From positions 18,786,001 to 18,850,000 of the forward strand of contig CM041465.1 of NCBI GenBank assembly GCA_023213395.1: 64,000 nt of DNA, in the 5' to 3' direction. The notes below the pieces were generated by a model. The model was not told the DNA's origin, made no database searches, and saw only the letters and a program-made list of their open reading frames with translations. The stretch is from Cycas panzhihuaensis (taxonomy: Eukaryota; Cycadophyta). This document shows, piece after piece, positions 37,001-48,077 of the stretch (position 1 is its first letter; each line of letters opens with the position of its first letter). The translations under genes and the position numbers were made by a program.

Positions 37001-38960
37001 CAAGTGAAGGTATGTTTCATATATCTACATATTTCATTGCTTTCTCACATCATGATTTTATATTATCGAGATATGTTTTACTTACTTACTTGTTGACTTG
37101 GTAAGTTGTGCTATATACTTTTAGCTAATGATGAACATGACTTTAGTCATTGGCCATTAGTATACCCATTAAGCTCCCTAATTTTGGAATAATTATCTTA
37201 GTACCTTTATAAGGTCTTGTTGAACTCTTTTTTTATTATTTTTCATCTTATTTTCATCATTATCTCCTTTGTTTTGACTTGATTTTCACTTAGGATTTAT
37301 TATTTATATGTTTCTAGACTAATTTCATGTACATTCCTTTGCACCACCTTGATTACTATCACAGAATTTTATTTTTTGACCATAATTGAGGTACTACAAA
37401 GTTCTTAATGGTACTATGAATGATTTTATGATATCGCAAAAAAACTTCATAATACAATTGTCAACTAACCAAATTCAGTTATGTTGGTGACCATCAACTT
37501 AATAATTAATTTATGTTAGTCTTAGGGTAGTGCCTGTCAGCTCTAGATCATCACATGTTAGTTTTCTACTACCCAAGAGGCCATGACACACCCAAAATGT
37601 AGCTTTCCACATGGTTTTGAAGCAAAGCTTTAGGTAATATCTATGGATTTATTTTCTTTATTCTCTCCTATATTGTGGACTAAAAACCACCTTTCTCAAC
37701 CTCACTCTTAGTTATTTATTGTAGGAAGCCTACACCACATGTTAGAGAGGATTATGACCCTCTATTATATGAGGATTAAGAGGATTGGTTGGCATAAATA
37801 TATGAATATAATAATATGGGGGTGAGTGTTATATATACCCCACTCTATTATAAAAAGAGATAATATGATATGATGATATATTAATGAATGTTCTTTAGAA
37901 CTCTTCCTTCTTCTTTCATCTTATTTCTTCCATTTCTCTTCATATTTTCTCTATCTTGATTTGGTTATAGGATTAGTCATGTAATATTCATCCTCCTAAT
38001 TTTCCATTAGAAGGGGAGGTTAAGTTATATGATGGCACTACTATTATTCTGCTAGATTTCTAAGAGAAATTGGTTACATCTTTATCTACCACTCACTCAC
38101 TTACATGTTTTCTTAGAGATTAAATTTATAATAATGCTAGAGCAGCCTTAAGTGGAGAAAGTTTAACTATTAGCATTATCTTTTCTTATTGGGATGAGGT
38201 AATCCTCCCAAAACCTTGTTGGTAAGCTAGTTTTTCATTGCATTTGAGTTTACTTTTCTCATTTAGATAGGTTAGGTATTGTTTGGTCCATCTTGTCTAT
38301 TGGTTGTTTTGATTTCCTCCTTTTGTCATTTATCCCATATGATTAAAAGGCCTTATGGAAGGAAATTGACATCCAAGTACTATTTGGATGTTTGTGATAT
38401 TTTGGAGATTTTAGAGCCATATCAAAGGCTCCTATCATCTTCCTCATGCTAAGTTTATTTTGAATACTTTGCTTGAATGTTTATTACCATCTCTGGATGA
38501 TACATTCCTATAGTATGATATTTCTTAGAACTTGCTAGCCATTATTCTTATATGTGGAAGCACTTTACCATTGTTATATGTATTCAAAGACTAGGGAGCT
38601 CTCTCATTTCCAACCTATACTTACTCTTCTTCATTGCATCATTCATATCAAGGCAAAGGCAACAAGATAGATATAAGAGGTAAGCCTAACCCACTCTCAT
38701 TGTGCTTTTCCTTACATTTTAAAGTTTTATAACAAACTTTTTTTCATTATACTATGATCCTATAAGGAAAAATGTTATTAAAAGTTTCATATAAATTTCA
38801 TGTATAAAGATCATAGTTGCTTGAGCATACTTTTGTATACCAAGGGAGGAGTAGGACTGAAGATTCATGCCATGTGAATCCTAGGTACCTCTTCTCTCCC
38901 TATCTCTTTCTTTTAAGTTAAAAAAAACTATAAGTAATAAGGAAAAGAATAAGAGGAAAA
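37001..38960. other. Unassigned sequence
   Basis: No gene or complete element recognised. TGTAGGAAGCCTACA at about 37722 is a 6-bp palindromic arm pair, and 37720-38000 has an LTR-like texture (TATA-like, then a T-rich run), but neither partner LTR nor primer site was found. Mixed frames near 38010-38700 show no known domain. Confidence 0.5.
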
Positions 38961-38979
38961 TAAGTTAGGCTATCTTTTC

Positions 38980-39185
38980 CCTAGTTTCTAAAAGAAAAAG
39001 AAAAAGAAAGAAGTTATTTTTCTCTTATTTTTATTCTTCTTTTTCCTTCTTTCCAAATAAAGAGGAAAAGAAAAAGAAATAAAGAGTGTCTCTTTTTTAT
39101 TTATCTTCCTTCTTCTTAAAAGGACAAAAAAAAAAAAAAAAGAATAAGAAAAATAGAAAACCCTAAAACCCCCAAAAAATAAAAA
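38980..39185. repeat. Purine/pyrimidine-rich low-complexity tract
   Basis: Alternating AAAAAGAAAGAAG and CTTTTTCCTTCTTT blocks with a 16-A run. The Phe/Ser-rich open frame on the minus strand is a product of this composition. Confidence 0.85.
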
Positions 39186-39649
39186 GCATCCACTTCCTTT
39201 TGTTTCATACTGCACTACATCATTTTCACCTCAAAATAGGATTGCATGATTATATAAGGAAGCCCAAGAAAATGAGAGGATCATGTAGTTGTGAATCCTC
39301 AAACTCATGGTCCCATATTGTGCCTATTAGTTTAGTTGGCTTATTGTTTTCATTAAATCAAAAGGGTATATAATTACATTAGGGGTGTGATTTTGTCAGC
39401 TTACCATATGTTAGCTTCCCTCTTTGACCCACATTAGACTTACATATACTTCATATGTGTTTCCCTATTAAACCACCTAACTAGTGACACAAAGGCATTA
39501 TCAAGCCTCACACTCATACCTAAGAAATGCACAAGCTCCTTGCATGGGGTATTAGGCTCACACCATCCCTCATGAATACACTTCAATGCCCTAGATCTTT
39601 TACTTCCTAGTTTGTTACTTGTCTTACCCCTATTCTTGCACATTTAATA
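39186..39649. other. Unassigned sequence
   Basis: A 67-codon minus-strand open frame (39440-39643) has unremarkable composition and no motif. Nothing else recognised. Confidence 0.45.
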
Positions 39650-39885
39650 GGTACTAAAAGTTTATGGGAAAGATGGGAAGAATAGGCAAAGCTCCAATTT
39701 TCTCTTAAAGCCTTGAAACCTATAAGAAAACCTAAAAAAACTCTCCTCCACTTACCAACTTAATGTATGCATATACATAGAAAATTTGATAACTTGAAAG
39801 TGATGTAACAAAATGAAAATTATAATTTTCAAGTAAACAAAAAGTTGCAATAAGTAAATTCTTAGAATTGTTAAGGTTGTTAATA
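39650..39885 (+). repeat. Dispersed repeat, copy 2 (partner at 1139)
   Basis: Same order of blocks as 1139-1365, from AAAAGTTTATGGGAAAGATG to the AAGT..ACAAAAAGTTGCAATAA end. No coding sequence. Confidence 0.7.
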
Positions 39886-40539
39886 CATTTTAAGCATGAG
39901 GGTCATTACTCTACTAAATGCTTCTAACCAAGATAAAATCAAAACAAGTAAGACAAATGAAAAGAAATCCAAGCAACAAATTATCAACCAATTTAAATAA
40001 ATAGAAAATCAGGCATAGTTTTAAAAAAAGAAAAAAAGAAAAAAAAGAGGATAGAATACAAATGAAGTGGGGGGTAATGCCATAACTCTCAACCAAAAGG
40101 GTGAGCTCGTGACATGATTCTTGGATCAAGGAAGTCTCCAACATTGAATTTCATCCAAACTCCAAGTGAAAAGTAGAATCCAACAAATAAATTAAAGAGT
40201 GAATGAGAACCTATAGGAAATTTGATAGTATTCTGGTAGCATAACACTATCATAAATTGGCCTTTCCCCATTTCATGAAATAAGGATTATTTATAATTAA
40301 GGGAGATGCACCTTTGGTGGATTTTAGGGCCTAAGGTTTTTGGCAAACCATGGGCAACTTACTTATGGATTAGATGTTAACTTATTGTTAGACAATTAGT
40401 TAACATATGGAAACATCAATTTAGAATATGAAACTGATAAAAAATAAAGAATAGACTATAAAAAATTATGAACTAAGTGTAGAACTTATATTTGAAGGCA
40501 ATAAATTTACCACCAAATATAGGTAGATTTTTCTTTAAT
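39886..40539. other. Unassigned sequence before NA-2
   Basis: AT-rich, with minus-strand open frames at 39914 and 40089 that have no motif. Nothing recognised. Confidence 0.45.
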
Positions 40540-40544
40540 GTAAT

Positions 40545-40917
40545 TATTGGGGTTAATGTTCATCACCCCACTCCCACCTTTCACACATGTGACTACACAC
40601 CGTACTCCCACCTTTCACACATGTGGGTGCACACATATGAAGGTAAGCCAGGTAAGGTTAAGTTGATTTGAGTTAAGTTGTTGAGTTATATAATATTTTA
40701 TTGTTATTTAAATTTTAGGGATTGAGGAGTTTCCCTCCTCCACCAAACTATATATTTGGAGGGGTGTGCAACCTTGGTGTCTTTAGACACCGCTTATATT
40801 GGAGATTTGTAATACTCTTTCATAATGGATTGAATACAAAGGCTTATGTATTTATGCTACATGGTTTTGATTATTTGATTATGCTCTACTCTGTATCCAT
40901 CATTTTATAATCCTTCA
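40545..40917 (+). repeat. 5' LTR of NA-2
   Basis: Starts TATTGGGGTTAATG (TG mutated to TA) and ends ATCCTTCA. The block ACTCCCACCTTTCACACATGTG is present twice, which explains the greater length than the 3' LTR. A TATATAT box lies near 40749. Confidence 0.9.
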
Positions 40918-40935
40918 TTTGGTATTAGAGCATAG
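40918..40935 (+). promoter_or_regulatory. Primer-binding site of NA-2
   Basis: TTTGGTATTAGAGCATAG follows the LTR; one change from the tRNA-iMet consensus TGGTATCAGAGC. Confidence 0.85.
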
Positions 40936-41262
40936 ATCTTACGTACATTAGCTTAGATTGCTGGCTTGCTAAAGTTTTATTTTTAGAAGAAAAAAGATTC
41001 ATTAGCATCTAAAGCAGATCTACTCACAACAAGCCAATATTGGTTATATTCAATTTTTGTAAAGTTTATTAGTAGTTTCTTATATTATTATTCATCAAAA
41101 TATGATTATTCTTGATTTATACCTGTAAAATACAATATATTTTCATAGATATATGCAGGAGCATAACTACAATCAACAAATATTCAAAGTTCTTTTCAAG
41201 TTCAAGTTTCACAAATTTAAAGAGAAGACAAAGTTGTTCATGATGACCATTAATGGGGAGAA

Positions 41263-41587
41263 TGTTGGGATTAATGTTCATCACCCCACTCCCACCTTTC
41301 ACACATGTGAAGGTAAATCAGGTAAGGTTAAGTTAATTTGAGTTAAGTTGTTGAGTTATGTAATATTTTATTGTTATTTAAATTTTATGGGTTGAGGAAT
41401 TTCCCTCCTCCCCTAAGCTATATATTTGGAGGGGTGTGCAACCCTGGTGTTTTTAGACACTGCCTATATTGGAGATTTATAATACTCTCTTATGATGGAT
41501 TGAATACAAAGGCTTATACATTTATACAACAATGTTTTGACTATTTGATTATGCTTTGTTTCGTATCTATCATTTTATAATCCTTAA
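41263..41587 (+). repeat. 3' LTR of NA-2
   Basis: Starts TGTTGGGATTAATG after the purine run TAATGGGGAGAA and ends ATCCTTAA, followed by GTAAT. Confidence 0.9.
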
Positions 41588-41648
41588 GTAATATCAATTA
41601 TACCATAAAGTTTCTAGTAGTAATACAAAGTTTAAAATTTCACATTAC

Positions 41649-41889
41649 TGTGATGAACTTCATGATACTATGAAGATTTTAAAATAAGAGAGCATGTAGA
41701 AAAGGATGCCTTTCCTTGATTATGCAAAGAGAGAATATCTTAATATATATAGTGAAGTTACAAGTATAGGTTAATGCATGCAAGCCATGTGTTAGATAGA
41801 TACATAGAAGGGCTATAACACATAACCCTCATTTTACTTATGACTTATTAAAATAAAAAGCATAAGAATAAAACATTAATACTTTAACA
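41649..41889 (-). repeat. Putative 3' LTR of Copia-4
   Basis: On the minus strand it starts TGTTAAAGTATTAATG just after a purine run AAGGCAGGGTGGTAGG and ends GTTCATCACA. The purine run is a convincing polypurine tract; the 3' end is a guess without a partner LTR. Confidence 0.5.
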
Positions 41890-42059
41890 CCTACCACCCT
41901 GCCTTAATGTTTCATCCTTTGTTTTATATTCTTAAATTTTCTTTCAAAAGTTAGAATTTAGCTTTTATAATGGTTTTATAAATATATGTTCAAGTTATTC
42001 CTCACTGGTGTAATGTTGTAAGTTTGTTTCCTTTATTTGAACTTTTTCTCTGATAAAAT

Positions 42060-43620
42060 GATGGTGCACTTTAATGTGTTTCGTCTTCGTATAGAATACA
42101 AGATTTTTTTATTAATTTGGTAATACTTTGGCTATCAGAAAAAATAAGAGTGGTCTATTTTTTATTTTGTTTCTAATCTTTGAGAAGTTGTCTTATCCAT
42201 ATTACTTCCTAAGTAGCACTTATTTCTACTAGACATTTTACTTCTATAGATGAGAATTCTATAATAGCTTGGTTTTTGTTGCTCCAAGATATAACAGTTA
42301 ATCCAAGAGAAAAATATTAGCATGAAGTATATTTTCTCTTTTTTCAATATCTATCCTAGTCTAAATCACTATATCTAATTAATTTTAGAGAGTTTATCTT
42401 AACATTGCTTAGCCCTAAGGTTATAGTCCTTTTAATATATCTTAGTATCCTTTTTATTGCATTCTAATGTGATACTTTTGTTGCATGCAAATATCTTGAA
42501 ATTATTCCATAGAATAAGAAATATCTCATCTAGTAGTAGTTATATAAATAAGACTACTAATAAGATATGTGTACAAGGTTTCATTTACCTCTTATCTATC
42601 TTCATTTTTAGTTAATATGCATCTTGTTTCCATTGGAGTGGCAGTACTAAAATAATCTTCCATTTTAAATTTTTTTAGAAGATTTTTTACATATTTTGAC
42701 TAGGAAATGAAAATAGAGTCTTTCTTTTACTTTACTTTAATTCCAAGTTAATAATATAATGCACCCATATTTTTCATTTTAAAAGTATTTTTTATTTGTA
42801 TCCTTATCTAATTGATCGTATCTTGATCATTCCTTATAATTATCATGTCATCTATATAAACCATAATCATGGTGATCAAGTCTTCCTTCTTTTTGATATA
42901 AAGGCTTAGATTTAATTCACACTTGAAAAAAACTTTTTATTTGAGATGTAAGCCTAGCTTTACATACCACACTTGTGGTGCCTTCTTGAGTCTATATAAC
43001 ATTTTATTTAACCTATAAACATGATTAAACATGATGCTCTTCATCTCTTTTAACATATATAAGAGGTTATTCTATATGCACTTCTTCATCTGAATCCCTA
43101 TTTAGAAAGACACATTTTACATCCAATTATAAAATATCCCATCCAAAATGGTCTACTATGGAAATGAATGTACTAGTAGTTATCAACTTTATTACTGGAG
43201 AAAAGGTTTTTTCATCATCAATACCAATAGTTTGACTATATCTTTTTGTAATTTCTAGCTTTATATTTTTTAATGTTTCCATTAAAATTTTCTTTACTTA
43301 TATGGATCCATTTCAGTCTAGTAATGGGCTTACCTTTAGGTAGTAATATAAGTTTCCAAGTTTTTTTTTTTTCTATGACATCCATTTTAGTGTCCATAGC
43401 CTTTTACCACTCTGACTTCTTGAGGGCTTCATCATAACCTCATGGTTCAACTAAACAAATCAAATGCTTAGTGCTTTTGGGATCTTGTTCTTTGTTTAAA
43501 GAGGTCTCCCTTTGATTTTTTAATAGTTTTTAAATACCATTTTGGTAACTTATTTCTATTTGAACTTGATCCTTGTTATTCAATATTCCTAGTATGCTTT
43601 ATATCTATTGGCCAACTATT
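42060..43620 (-). pseudogene. pol: Copia-4 reverse transcriptase and RNase H, decayed
   Basis: The polymerase active site reads MVYIDDMI (about 42855). Near 43115 a degraded form of the QLDVKTAFLNG motif is visible. The RNase H end near 42215 reads ISAT.EVIWIRQLL. Stops are very frequent, so only these anchors are secure. Confidence 0.75.
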
Positions 43621-43759
43621 AGATTCTTCTTCTACTTAGGCTTCACTAGAAGGGCCTTCCTTGAAAGATATTTTATCAAAATTATCCAATATTTCTTCTT
43701 TAATATATTTTATTTTTGAAGGTTGATTTTCATTAAACCCTTTATTAAAGATTACCTCT

Positions 43760-44430
43760 TTGCTGACATACATTTTGTTTATTTCTAGATTTATGCAATG
43801 ATAGGCCTTAGATTAGTTTCCATAACATATTATTATGCATTAGATACTTTTATCATCTAGCTTTGTTCTTCTTTTATCTAGAATATAAACATAAACTATA
43901 CTTCCAAATATTTCAAATGACTTAATTGGCTTCCTTATTGACTAGGCTTCTTCTAGAGTAACTTTGCAAAGGATTTATATGGTACTTCAATTTATAAGAT
44001 ATACAACTATATTGATAACTTCTACCTACTAAATCTTTGGTACTATTTTCTCCTTGAGCATGCACTGAGCCATCTCCATTATTATTCTATTCATTCTTTG
44101 TACTATTCCATTCAATTAATGGGTATATATAGCAATAAGTTACCCTTTAATTCCATTTAATTTATAAAAATAATGAAAGTTATTTGAGATGTACTCTTCT
44201 CCTCTACCAGTCCTAAGAGTTTTAATTTTGTAATTAATTTCTAATATTTCTTGTGCTTTAAATTCTTTAATTACATTTAATACTTTTAATTTTTTGAATA
44301 AGAAGTATAACCATGCTTTCCTAAATAAGTAATCAATGAATGTAAGAAAGTACTTGGAACCATTAATGGACTTTGGTATAATTGGTTCACATAAGTTTGA
44401 TCAAATTAATTCAAGTCTTTCTTTTATTCT
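43760..44430 (-). pseudogene. pol: Copia-4 integrase, decayed and truncated
   Basis: KERLELI.SNLCEPI and NGSKYFLTFIDYLFRKAWLY (about 44300-44425) are the integrase core start. NGIVQRMNRI (about 44095) is the Glu region. The gene breaks at about 44430 against the LINE ORF1-like fragment. Confidence 0.8.
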
Positions 44431-44618
44431 CTATATGCTTTGCTCCCTATCCCAACCATCTCCCTTGATATTTACCCTATCAGAGAGGGCCCTATCCAAC
44501 CTAGCCAAAACACAAAATCTCATGTTTACCATCCTGCTCCTATTCTTGGTAGCTGAATTGACTACAAGAAGAGGGCCAATAACTTTAGTAATTCCTTTAA
44601 TGACATCTAGGTCCCAGG
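44431..44618 (-). pseudogene. LINE ORF1-like gene (DUF4283 type), 3' piece
   Basis: Minus strand. Reads WDLDVIKGITKVIGPLLVV, then SATKNRSRMVN and FCVLARLDRALSDRVNI. This is the end of the nucleic-acid-binding DUF4283 region found in plant LINE ORF1 proteins (family knowledge). Its upstream half lies beyond the inserted element NA-3, at 50878 and above. It ends abruptly against Copia-4 without a poly-T tract. Confidence 0.7.
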
Positions 44619-45041
44619 TATTTGAGTTAAGTGTCATCACTCCACTCCCACCTTCCAACCAGGATTGTACACCTAACCATCTTCAATTTAGACATGTGAT
44701 GCTCAACATGTCAAGGTAAGTTAAGGTAAGTTGAGTTAGTTTCATTTGAGTTAAGTTAACATTATTTTATTATTATTTTGAATTCAGGGGTTGAGGAGTT
44801 TCCCTCCTCCTCCAAACTATAAATATTAAGGAGTGTGCAACCCTGGTGTCTTTAGATACCACCTCCAACATTTGAGAAATTTGTAATGCTCATTTCTGCT
44901 ATAATGGATTAAACAATAATGCTCTCATGGTTTATGCTTTATGCTATTGTGATTATGATACATTGATGTATTGATGCAATATTAATTTATGGTTATTTGA
45001 TATATGTTCTGCCTTGTTCTCCTGCTACATTTTTTCCTACA
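44619..45041 (+). repeat. 5' LTR of NA-3
   Basis: Starts TATTTGAGTTAAG (TG changed to TA) and ends TTTTTTCCTACA. TATAAATATT near 44819 replaces the TATATATT box of other family A LTRs. Confidence 0.93.
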
Positions 45042-45097
45042 TTTGTTATCAGAGCATTTGGGCCTACATTCTATTTCCTACATTTGGTATCAGAGCA
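45042..45097 (+). promoter_or_regulatory. Duplicated primer-binding site of NA-3
   Basis: TTTGTTATCAGAGCA (45042-45056, one mismatch) and TTTGGTATCAGAGCA (45083-45097, perfect tRNA-iMet core) are separated by a copy of the LTR end (TTTCCTACA). The 3' LTR ends at the position of the first copy, so a 41-bp tandem duplication of LTR end plus primer site occurred in this element. Confidence 0.85.
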
Positions 45098-46140
45098 GGT
45101 GATTACCGATCTATGAAGTTTTTTCGAAAAAGTGAGATTTTGGGCTATTGCATCTCTATTTGTGAAGTTTTTTGAAGAAGAGCAACAAGATTTACTGGCA
45201 TTCTATGACAAATTTTCTTACAAGCAAGAAATATTAGCTATATTTATTTTCTGAAAAATTTCCAGCAAGTTTCATATATTATTTCAACAAATTTTGATTA
45301 TTATTGAGCTATATTTCTGGTTTAACAAATATTTCTCAGGTTTATTTTTAGATTTGTGTAGATCTACACAGGATTGCAGTAGTAAGCCATATTTGCTCAA
45401 GTTTTTTCTTAGATTTGAGCCATATTTCTTTAGTTCTATACATTTTATCTTATATTTCATCATTATTTTAGCAGCAAGTTATATATATTCAGGTTTTTCT
45501 TATATTTGAGTTATTTTCTCTTCAGATCTATAGTTTTATCATATTTTTGACAGTTTACAAGTTTTTATGTCTACTTATCTGATATTTTTTGCAGATTTAC
45601 AAAAGAGCATTAGCTGCATACAAAAGTTATCAAGTTTTCTTCAAAGATCTGTAATTTTTCCTTCATATTTACTATATTTCATTTCAGATCTACTTGTTTC
45701 AGTAGTTATTTAACCATTTTTTCTAGTATATTTGTATAGATATGCAATATTTGGCTATAAATCTGCTATACTCACGTCAGATCTGCATTATTCAGCTTAA
45801 GATCTACTTATTTTATCAAGTTTTTAGCATTTTCTGCTACATTTAGTTCAGATATATTGTATTTCATTTCATATCTATATTTTTCATTATATTTTTTACT
45901 ATATTTTTAAGTTTTATATAGATCTACAACTTTTGGATATGTATCCTACCCACTAAACTATTTGTTACAGCAGATCTGCCTATATTTGACTTGTAAGGAA
46001 GAAAATTTGTCTATTGGAAGTTTTTTTAAGCTTATTTTTTCGTCTACAAATCAACTGTTTATTAGATCTACAATATTTGAGGCATATTCAGTCTTATGAA
46101 GAAGATATATATAAGATCAAGCTAGCTACAACTGCGTGTT
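45098..46140 (+). repeat. AGATCT-rich leader array of NA-3
   Basis: T-rich sequence with the palindrome AGATCT, usually as TCAGATCTAC or GTAGATCTAC, recurring at irregular 60-120 base spacing (for example near 45360, 45530, 45640, 45685, 45780, 45800, 45920, 45970 and 46065). The same motif fills the equivalent place in NA-4 (about 62040-62720). It is non-coding. Confidence 0.8.
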
Positions 46141-46303
46141 CCAGGTTCTTCAATTATTTTTTCAATTTTTAAACACATATTTTTGATATATCTTACTCAA
46201 GTATATTTGAAAATTTTTGATTTTTTGCATGACCTTGAAATATTTGGTACTTCATTTTTTTTTAATTTAAACATATATTTTTCAATTTTTTTCAGCTAAA
46301 AAC

Positions 46304-46573
46304 TCATATTATTAAGCAAGTTTTCTTTAAAAGATTTAAAAGTAAAAAAACACAAAAATAAATAGGGGCAAGTACCCTTGAGAAAAATAGAACATAGTAT
46401 AGCATCTTGAAACTCAGAACACATTTGATAATTGGAATCCAACTACAAAATTTTATTTTTTTCTTGATGTATGTTAGCAAAAGGCCCTGAACATCACATT
46501 GAGAGAGTGATTTTTTGTTGTCTTCATTTATATATCCAATAAACTCTATAAGTTTTTTTTTAAGCCCAACCAT
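46304..46573 (-). pseudogene. Continuation of captured trihelix fragment, uncertain
   Basis: Same frame as the trihelix piece after one TGA stop: MVGLKKKLIEFIGYINEDNK, then hydrophobic and Lys-rich sequence. The first ~25 residues may be host-derived; the rest has no motif. Confidence 0.35.
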
Positions 46574-46576
46574 TCA

Positions 46577-46755
46577 ACTCTCCAGAAAAAAATATTCAAT
46601 CATTGTAAGAGGGTTGCCCAGAAGCAGTCTGAGTTCATAATCTCTAACTTTCTTGTAGTCGCGAAGCAAGTTATCCCATTTGTCATTACACCGATTTTGG
46701 CTTCTCAAGCACCAATTTTTCAACATTATCACCTTATTTAAAGTTGAACCAAACA
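46577..46755 (-). pseudogene. Captured trihelix transcription factor fragment
   Basis: Minus strand, antisense to NA-3. Reads CLRSQNRCNDKWDNLLRDYK then KVRDYE, the second half of a plant trihelix (SANT-like) DNA-binding domain, with the conserved KWDNL...D(Y/F)KKV. It is fused directly to the CHD1 piece within one open frame (46574-46825), so two unrelated genes meet inside the cargo. Confidence 0.75.
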
Positions 46756-46756
46756 T

Positions 46757-47035
46757 TATTCCTATGATCAACAGCTTATTTTTTGGTATTGAATTCACAA
46801 AGACTAGTATAAAGTGAAGCTTCACTATTCTTCAGTTGATGCGCTTCATCAACCACGAGATAATTCCACTTTATCTTTGAAAGAATAGCCTTTGTCTTTC
46901 AACAGAACTTCGTATGTGGTCAGAAAAGTATTGAACTTAATGCTTCTTCCAGTCCTTTTATTTGTGTGGAATTCATACTACTGACAAACCTCTCTATTTG
47001 TACGATTGCCAACATAAACAACAACATACTGCTGA
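46757..47035 (-). pseudogene. Captured CHD1/CHR5-type chromatin remodeller fragment
   Basis: Minus strand. Reads VVVYVGNRTNREVCQ, YEFHTNKRTGRSIKFNTFLT, TYEVLLKDK, then after a shift KIKWNYLVVDEAHQLKNSEA (DEAH motif II of SNF2 ATPases), SLYTSLCEF and NKLLIIG (start of motif III). Sequence and order match plant CHD1 homologues. A 1-base insertion in an A run and another shift break it. About 90 codons run without an intron. A short direct duplication of CTGACAAACCTCTCT lies at 46980 and 47031. Confidence 0.85.
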
Positions 47036-47584
47036 CAAACCTCTCTTACAACGTTGTGCTTAATCTGACAACACTGTGTAGTTTAATTTGACAATCTTTG
47101 TTTACGAATCGCATACGCCCGCAGTCACCGACCATTCCCTAGGTTTCCCCTTGTTCCCTATCTCTTTAATTGACTTGCAACTGGTTCCGTCCATCGTTGA
47201 TTCATCTGCGATCTACATTGTAGCGGGTAAAGATTAAGGCCAAGGAAATATTGGGGTAGAAGAGGAGAGGAAATATGCTCTGCGTATAGGATTCATCCTC
47301 TGGGTGATGGTGCAGATGTTTCCATTCAATATCTGTAGTTTGTTGACAAGGCTTAACTCTTTCAGATTGCTACCTTTATTCCCCAATTATATTGCTTTCT
47401 TCCATTCAGTATAAATACCCTTTGTGTTCTTCTGTTCTTGTAACTTCATTCGAGGTTTTTAATGTTGTTGTTGGCGCATTCCTATCACCTTGAATACGGT
47501 AGAGTTGTTGTCTCTTCCCTCCCGCACACGTAGTCTGGCTGTGCTCTCACCACGAAAGTACACTACAACCTTTTTGTTCTAAAT
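47036..47584. other. NA-3 cargo segment of unknown origin
   Basis: More GC-rich than the surroundings. TATAAATACCC followed by TTGTGTTCTTCTGTTCTTGTA (about 47410-47445) looks like an LTR or host promoter and transcript start. No coding match recognised. Confidence 0.4.
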
Positions 47585-47760
47585 ATTTGAACCATACAGC
47601 TGAGTAAGTCTAATAATGAGTGAGGCTGCAGCAACTGTACCCTGCTTATCCTCTCTCAAAATAAGAGGCCAGCCTGGCGATAGCAAATCCTTCACAGCTT
47701 CATTGTAAACTTCAAGAATCCTTCAGAGATTAATGAATACACTAACAACGTGCTCCTTCT
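47585..47760 (-). pseudogene. Captured kinesin-7 motor fragment
   Basis: Minus strand. Reads ILEVYNEAVKDLLSPG and, after a stop-free stretch, ILREDKQGTV. The (E)IYNE.V.DLL block followed by LRIREDxQGT is characteristic of the plant kinesin-7 motor domain. Only about 35 codons are convincing; the C-terminal side (AAASLIIRLTQLY) does not fit the family. Confidence 0.6.
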
Positions 47761-47990
47761 AAATTGCATTGGGAATCTGAGAGTACGCAGGAGCGGTGGT
47801 GCACAGTTAGGCCTTTATTAATAATAATGCCCTTTTATTATATATATGTAAATTGCATTTTGTGTAGCTCGAGCGGCGGGACAACGTGCGTCTTACCTAA
47901 GATCGCAGACGGTAACATCCCTTTATTATCAGCATTATATATATATATTTATTCATCCAGCCCAACGCAGCTTAACGATGTTTTATTTTT

Positions 47991-48077
<87 letters not shown>

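Larger units (their letters stand above)
40545..41587 (+). mobile_element. NA-2: TRIM-like family A element with target duplication
   Basis: A 1,043-bp element flanked by GTAAT (40540-40544 and 41588-41592). LTRs are 373 and 325 bp, and the 345-bp interior has only a tRNA-iMet primer site, one AGATCT box and the 3' end with the polypurine tract. It carries no gag and no cargo. This is the structure of terminal-repeat retrotransposons in miniature. LTR sequence shows it is a deletion form of the elements at 44619 and 53334. Confidence 0.9.
41649..44430 (-). mobile_element. Copia-4, 3' part of a minus-strand copia element
   Basis: Contains a putative short 3' LTR (41649-41889), then RNase H, RT and integrase read upward on the minus strand. 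At about 44430 the integrase N-terminal side is replaced by LINE ORF1-like sequence. Protease, gag and 5' LTR were not found. Many stops. Confidence 0.75.

Noticed and set aside
37720-38000. An LTR starting TGTAGGAAGCCTACA
   Set aside because: No partner copy and no primer site downstream.
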